A DNA stretch of 9,172 nt from the NCBI GenBank assembly GCA_016302435.1, contig JAEDNQ010000093.1, forward strand, positions 1 to 9,172, in the 5' to 3' direction. This DNA is from Bacteroidaceae bacterium (lineage in GTDB: Bacteria > Bacteroidota > Bacteroidia > Bacteroidales > Bacteroidaceae). The notes under the pieces were generated by a model. The model had not been told where the DNA came from, did not search any database, and saw nothing but the letters and a program-made list of their open reading frames with translations. The position numbers were made by a program, and so were the translations under genes. Shown in pieces: positions 5,381 to 9,172 of this stretch; the first letter of the stretch is position 1; each line of letters begins with the position of its first letter.

Positions 5381-7396
5381 TCAAAATTTCATGTAGTAGC
5401 TGATTGAAGGCAGGATGGGGCTGATGAAATGAACGGACTTGTAGTAAAGCTCTTTCTTTTTGTTCAGCCTCACATAGTGGAACAATACGTTGTTGTGGCA
5501 CAAGACATTGTAAAGGGAGATGTTGAGACCATGTTCTCTCTTTCCTGACGAATGCCACTTGTAGTTGGCGGACAGGTCGGTGCGGGCATAGGTCTCAAGG
5601 CGGTTGGCGTTGTGGCGGCTCATCTGTGTCACAATGTTGCCGTTGAGGAGATAGACGCACTCTGGAGCTGTGAATGGGGTTCCGGAACATGCTACCATGG
5701 TGGCTCCGAAGCTCCAGCGGCTGTTGGGCGAATATGTTGCTACGGCATTGACCTCGTGCGTGCGGTCATGGTTGGCAGGGTATTTATCTCTGACGCCATC
5801 AATGGTGAATGTGCGATGAGCCTTGCTGTAGGAGTAGCATATCCAGCCTTTGAGTTGTCCGGCTGTTTTGTTCAGCATGATGTTGAAGCCGTAGTTGATG
5901 CCGTTGCCGTGGAGGAGGTTGTTGTTCAGATGGTAGTTGGAGTTTGCCAAGTCGAGCACTGTGCCGCTGTATTCAATCTGATTGTACAGACGCTTGTGGT
6001 AGGCTGTGGCTGTTACTTGATAGCGTCTTCTGGCCAATGGGACTTCGGCTTTCAGTTCGATGCCTTGAGAAAATTGAGGAGCACGATTCTTGTTAGCGCT
6101 GAACCAGAACTCTGTTGGCAGCCCCATGTCGGAAAAGCCTGTCTGAAAGAGATATTGGGTGCGCATGGCGTACGACAAGAAGAGGCGGGTGTTGCCTATA
6201 TATTGGGTGACGGATGCTGACGGATTGGCGGCACCGTGTCTGTAGGACGTGCTTGCATAGGTGCTGGCTCTGAGTCCTGCTTGAAGAAGAGTGTTTGTGG
6301 TCAGTCTGTGTTTGGCATTGACGAAGGCTGAACATTCCCATCCTTCAGTGTGGTTCTCATCGTCGTTGTGGATACTCAGAAGGCCTGCTGAGGTGACACG
6401 CTGCGGGTTGACGTTGTGCAGTATGGCTTCTGCGCCCATAGAAAAGAATCCCTTATGCAGCTCTGTCTTCAAACCTACATCGGTGATGCTGGAGTGGAGA
6501 GCGTATTTCTCTTGTGCCATAGTAATGCCAAAATCGTTGCTGTATGATGTGACGTAGAGCGTAGCCTTGGCGTTTGTCCCCTCTCTATCCTTGTACGACC
6601 AGTGTACTGCGGCCATGGCATTTCCCCATTTGTCTTTGATGTCGGCATGGTAGTTGTCTTCTTTCATGGTGGCATGGTCTTTGCCCAAATAGGCATCAAA
6701 GGTTAGAGTGTGGAGTGGGGATAAGTGGTTGACGTAAGTGGCATTGAAGTCGTAGAAGGAGTATTTCACCTCGTTTTCGTCTGTCTTGAGCCACTGGCTG
6801 TAGAGGGCATTGATGTAAGAGGCTCTGCCTGAGCATGTCAGCATGGAGTGGGAGGTGAGAGGCAGGCGTATAGTTCCTTGTGATGAGATGAGGCCTACTG
6901 ACATCTCACCCTCAATGCTGTCTACGGCGTTCTCTTCGTGTAGCATGGAGATGTGAGCTCCAAGTCTGTTGGAGAAGGATGCGTCTGTGGCACTCTCCTT
7001 GAGGCGCATGGAACTGAAATGTGAGGCATTGAAGGTTGAGAAAAAGCCGAGCAGATGGTTGACGTTGTAAAGGGGAACTCCTGCAATGCTCAACTCGTTA
7101 TGCTCATTTTCCGACCCTTGCACGTGTATGCCTCCGTTGTACTCGTTGTTGGTCTGCACGCCTGGCAGCATCTGGGCATAGTGCATAGGGTCGGCATTGC
7201 CGAGTATCTTAGGCATGTCGTTCATCATGCGCATGTTCCACAGGATGCCTTTATAGCTTTCGGTCTTTAGACTTGCGTTGTGTTGTTTGCCGTGTACCAA
7301 GACGCTATCCAACATGATGCTCTGTTTCTTCTCCTGCCCATATAATGGAAAGAAGAAACAGAGCATCGCTGTTGTCAATATAGTGTGTATACCCAT
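5381..7396 (-). CDS. TonB-dependent outer-membrane receptor without carboxypeptidase-like N-terminal domain
   Basis: A 671-residue outer-membrane transporter that would import a ligand using TonB/ExbBD energy. Residues 1-20 are a signal peptide (hydrophobic stretch AMLCFFFPLYG). Residues about 28-155 resemble the plug domain: LDSVLVHGK, ADPMHYAQMLPGVQTNNEY, GGIHVQGSENEHNELSIAGVPLYNVNHLLGFFS, then RLKESATDASFSNRLGAHIS. The rest is beta-barrel with many aromatic-ended strands, ending in Phe (SYYMKF), the typical outer-membrane assembly signal. Receptors paired with DUF4249 usually begin with a carboxypeptidase-regulatory-like domain of about 80-100 residues; here the plug starts directly after the signal peptide. 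It is preceded by the acidic lipoprotein (21 bp gap) and followed by DUF4249 (8 bp gap), so the three form an operon. The ligand is unknown. A 17 bp perfect inverted repeat spans codons about 10-27. Confidence 0.9.
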   Translation of the reverse strand: MGIHTILTTAMLCFFFPLYGQEKKQSIMLDSVLVHGKQHNASLKTESYKGILWNMRMMNDMPKILGNADPMHYAQMLPGVQTNNEYNGGIHVQGSENEHNELSIAGVPLYNVNHLLGFFSTFNASHFSSMRLKESATDASFSNRLGAHISMLHEENAVDSIEGEMSVGLISSQGTIRLPLTSHSMLTCSGRASYINALYSQWLKTDENEVKYSFYDFNATYVNHLSPLHTLTFDAYLGKDHATMKEDNYHADIKDKWGNAMAAVHWSYKDREGTNAKATLYVTSYSNDFGITMAQEKYALHSSITDVGLKTELHKGFFSMGAEAILHNVNPQRVTSAGLLSIHNDDENHTEGWECSAFVNAKHRLTTNTLLQAGLRASTYASTSYRHGAANPSASVTQYIGNTRLFLSYAMRTQYLFQTGFSDMGLPTEFWFSANKNRAPQFSQGIELKAEVPLARRRYQVTATAYHKRLYNQIEYSGTVLDLANSNYHLNNNLLHGNGINYGFNIMLNKTAGQLKGWICYSYSKAHRTFTIDGVRDKYPANHDRTHEVNAVATYSPNSRWSFGATMVACSGTPFTAPECVYLLNGNIVTQMSRHNANRLETYARTDLSANYKWHSSGKREHGLNISLYNVLCHNNVLFHYVRLNKKKELYYKSVHFISPILPSISYYMKF
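7316..7367. repeat. 17 bp perfect inverted repeat inside the receptor signal-peptide region
   Basis: GATGCTCTGTTTCTTCT (7316-7332) is the exact reverse complement of 7351-7367, with an 18-base spacer (7333-7350). In the minus-strand mRNA it would be a very stable hairpin beginning about 30 nt after the receptor start codon. The arms encode MLCFFF on one side and EKKQSI on the other. No T-tract follows, so it is not a typical terminator. Confidence 0.9.
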
Positions 7397-7417
7397 GTCT
7401 ATAGGGGTAGGTCGGTA

Positions 7418-8818
7418 TTATTCAATCATGTCTTCGTATTCGTCCAACAACTCCTCGTAGGTATCGATGACCTTCTTGAAATCGCTCTCATTGAAGAAAA
7501 CTTCGAATGAGCTGTAAGAAGAACCGTCGTAGAACTTCATGATAGGCTCTGTATACCAGTATCTGCTGTAGTAGTCATTTTCTTCAAATGACTCAAGCTG
7601 CATGAATGCCTGTTTTGTCGAACCGTTGTCATAGAAGAGGTTGATGTCGGCGAGTGAGTTGGCCTGGTTGATGTATGACTTGAATTTGCTTTCGTTCTCG
7701 TCATTCTCGTCTGCCTTGTCGAGATAATCGGCATATTTGCGTATGTCGGATATTGTGCCCTGCACCTGCACCTTGCCCATGATATCTATTTTGACGTATG
7801 CGTTTTTGCCGTTGATGTCGTCTGTGTCAATATCTTCTGGGTCATCAATGAAGGCTTTAAGATTGCATGATGGTATGCCAGAGATGTCGGAAGATATGGC
7901 TGTCTCAATCATTTTCTTGCCATTCTTGGTCACTGACACTTGTGCTGCAACAGACTGATTGGCCTTGTATGCGCCTCGGCTCTGCTTGATGACATAGCCG
8001 TTGTCAAATGTTACAGTAGATGTGGCTGAGAGGCTGTTTTTGGCGATGTTGAAGTCTGTGCCTGTGATGCCGCTGAGGTCTATGTCCACCTTTGCGTCAA
8101 CAACAGGGCTGCCGCCGCGTGTCAGGCTGACGTTGATGTGCTCTGGCACTATGAGTGAGTAATCTGTGCGCTTGTAGTACTCGTAGTATGCTTTATGGTT
8201 GTAGTCATAATCGTAGTCTTCCCAGTCTTTGATGTAGCAGACGTTCACTTCCTTCGTGTTGCCGCTTGAGGTTACTTTAAGAACACACTCTTTGCCATTC
8301 TTGTCGCTGAAGATGAACTGGAGGTCGTTGGCTTTGCTCATTGTCCATGATTCAGAAGACTTGTTGGCCTTGAAATGTCCTGTGAAGTTAGATATTGCCA
8401 CGAGGGCTGTGTAGTCTGTGTAGATGTTGATATCATATTCTCCCCATTCGTAGTAAGTGGTGTCTTTTGAAGTGCCTACTTTATTTGACAGGTCATCGAG
8501 TACTTCATTGGCCCAGTCTTCCACGTTGGAGAAGTCATACTCCTCATACTCTTCTCCTATGTATTGTATAAGGTCATTTATATCTTCGAAGTCAGACGCT
8601 GGCACTTCGTTCATAAAATCAATGGCTGTAGCCTCAAGTCGCTTCTTCTGTTCGGAAGGTGATAAGGCTTCTTGCTCAGATGGAGTGTCGGGTGTGATAG
8701 GATTGTCGATAGGAGAATCGTTGGCGATGTCGTCGTCATCGTCGCCACAGGACACCAAGGTTGCACATGGTGCCATGACCATTAGGGCATAAGCCCAAAT
8801 CTTCAAATTCTTGTTCAT
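7418..8818 (-). CDS. Large acidic lipoprotein of unrecognised family, first gene of the receptor operon
   Basis: A 466-residue lipoprotein that I cannot assign to a named family. Residues 1-23 are a signal peptide with lipobox LVSC (Cys24). GDDDDD (25-30) follows directly, matching the acidic export signal that sends Bacteroidetes lipoproteins to the cell surface. After a Pro/Ser/Asp-rich linker (about 31-58) comes a probable helical region rich in Glu/Asp (about 56-113), then mainly beta-like sequence. Residues 195-220 are strikingly rich in Tyr and Asp. A second helical stretch (about 355-390) and an acidic C-terminus (446-466) follow. Cysteines are few (18, 24, 178, 194, 318). It leads the operon with the TonB-dependent receptor 21 bp downstream, so it may be a surface partner that captures ligand or caps the receptor (inference). 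The start is fixed by the signal peptide; no Shine-Dalgarno is visible. Confidence 0.85.
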   Translation of the reverse strand: MNKNLKIWAYALMVMAPCATLVSCGDDDDDIANDSPIDNPITPDTPSEQEALSPSEQKKRLEATAIDFMNEVPASDFEDINDLIQYIGEEYEEYDFSNVEDWANEVLDDLSNKVGTSKDTTYYEWGEYDINIYTDYTALVAISNFTGHFKANKSSESWTMSKANDLQFIFSDKNGKECVLKVTSSGNTKEVNVCYIKDWEDYDYDYNHKAYYEYYKRTDYSLIVPEHINVSLTRGGSPVVDAKVDIDLSGITGTDFNIAKNSLSATSTVTFDNGYVIKQSRGAYKANQSVAAQVSVTKNGKKMIETAISSDISGIPSCNLKAFIDDPEDIDTDDINGKNAYVKIDIMGKVQVQGTISDIRKYADYLDKADENDENESKFKSYINQANSLADINLFYDNGSTKQAFMQLESFEENDYYSRYWYTEPIMKFYDGSSYSSFEVFFNESDFKKVIDTYEELLDEYEDMIE

Positions 8819-8986
8819 AGTTAAATGTAGTAGTTAGTTGCAGCCGCTCCAGCCTGCATTTATAATTGTTTTTTTACGATGTGGAGCTTTCTTCTGGGCG
8901 AAACATTCCCTTATTATAAATAATGTGGGAAGGGATGTTGTTCCTTTTTTCGCCTGTACGACCATCGTGTTTTATTGTTTTGTTTG

Positions 8987-8994
8987 CAAAAGTA
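8987..8994 (-). promoter_or_regulatory. Candidate Bacteroidetes promoter (-7 element) for the receptor operon
   Basis: On the minus strand the bases read TACTTTTG followed by CAAAC, matching the Bacteroidetes sigma-70 -7 consensus TAnnTTTG. This would place transcription start near 8980, giving a leader of about 160 nt before the start codon at 8818. A good TTTG at the -33 position is not visible. Two A/T tracts lie upstream at 9026-9056 and could bend DNA or act as upstream elements. The leader contains a bulged stem (8903-8912 with 8930-8938). Confidence 0.55.
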
Positions 8995-9025
8995 CAATTA
9001 TTTATGATATGTTAGTCTTGTTTTG

Positions 9026-9056
9026 ATGAAAAAAATCAAATAAACATGAAAAAAAT
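9026..9056. repeat. Two phased 11 bp A-tract repeats upstream of the candidate promoter
   Basis: ATGAAAAAAAT occurs at 9026-9036 and again at 9046-9056, exactly 20 bp apart, about two helical turns. Each is flanked by short inverted bases (TTGAT/ATCAA and ACAT/ATGT). They lie upstream of the minus-strand promoter at 8987-8994. Phased A-tracts commonly curve DNA; a regulatory role is inference. Confidence 0.5.
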
Positions 9057-9083
9057 GTGTTTTTCTTGTCTGATTGCTACTTT

Positions 9084-9108
9084 AGGGCAGATTTTTGTTT
9101 GTTGCCCT
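9084..9108 (-). terminator. Weak hairpin after the ABC ATPase gene
   Basis: AGGGCA (9084-9089) and TGCCCT (9103-9108) form a 6 bp stem with a 13-base loop, 10 bp beyond the stop of the partial ABC ATPase gene on the minus strand. A T-run on that strand appears only about 28 bases further on, so it is a poor intrinsic terminator. Confidence 0.3.
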
Positions 9109-9118
9109 TCCCCCACCT

Positions 9119-9172
9119 CTACAGCTCCACTTGTTTGACTATCTGTCCGTCGTAGAGGTTGATGATGCGGTC
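9119..9172 (-). CDS. C-terminal end of an ABC-transporter ATP-binding protein (partial)
   Basis: The minus strand reads 17 codons and a TAG stop, giving DRIINLYDGQIVKQVEL; the gene continues beyond the window. The pattern D-R-I-I-x-L-x-D-G-x-I-V is the segment that follows the H-loop histidine in ABC ATPases of the LolD/MacB type, where it closes the nucleotide-binding domain. The Walker motifs lie outside the window, so the substrate and exact subfamily cannot be told. The gene runs in the same direction as the receptor operon but is separated from it by 300 bp containing a candidate promoter, so it is probably a different transcription unit. Confidence 0.7.
   Translation of the reverse strand, partial: DRIINLYDGQIVKQVEL

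Noticed and set aside
5373..5558. 62-codon N-terminal extension of the DUF4249 gene
   Set aside because: It overlaps the receptor gene and would bury the signal peptide; MKRHILLILS at 5372 is the better start.
5552..6220. 222-codon open frame on the plus strand
   Set aside because: It is opposite the receptor gene and is low-complexity Val/Gly/Ala/Cys-rich, as expected for an antisense shadow.
8457..8792. 111-codon Ser-rich open frame on the plus strand
   Set aside because: It is antisense to the acidic lipoprotein; the Ser richness mirrors the Asp/Glu codons on the other strand.

Overview
The window looks like the chromosome of a Bacteroidales bacterium, most likely Prevotella or a close relative. 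I infer this from the protein families: PCMD-domain proteins, a calycin-like domain, a DUF4249 lipoprotein paired with a TonB-dependent receptor, and lipoproteins whose acylated Cys is followed by acidic residues. It also fits the absence of clear Shine-Dalgarno sequences and a promoter element of the Bacteroidetes TAnnTTTG type. The call rests on reading alone; no database search was run.

Layout: bases 1-3734 hold three plus-strand genes for exported proteins. They are a PCMD lipoprotein, a small outer-membrane beta-barrel 15 bp behind it, and, after a 175 bp gap containing a possible structured leader, a secreted calycin-like plus PCMD protein. A strong terminator closes this block at 3751-3790.

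Bases 3791-4523 form a gene-free boundary between two convergent transcription units, and it is dense in repeats. It contains a relic transposon end, a three-arm repeat able to form two competing hairpins, another long hairpin, and a tandem array of 22 bp units that each carry a palindrome. It also contains a complete 188 bp MITE-like element with 19 bp perfect terminal inverted repeats and a TTTA duplication.

Bases 4524-8818 hold a three-gene minus-strand operon, transcribed leftwards: a large acidic lipoprotein of unknown family, a TonB-dependent receptor lacking the usual N-terminal carboxypeptidase-regulatory-like domain, and a DUF4249 lipoprotein. The gaps are 21 and 8 bp. The receptor/DUF4249 pair is a recurrent Bacteroidetes arrangement thought to serve outer-membrane uptake; the substrate cannot be told from this sequence. 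A 17 bp perfect inverted repeat lies inside the receptor's signal-peptide region. A candidate promoter lies about 170 bp upstream of the first gene.

At the right edge (9119-9172, minus strand) the last 17 codons of another gene are visible and read as the C-terminus of an ABC-transporter ATPase.

The most unusual signals are the palindrome in the receptor signal-peptide region, the repeat-rich boundary including the MITE, and the three-gene surface operon led by an unrecognised lipoprotein.
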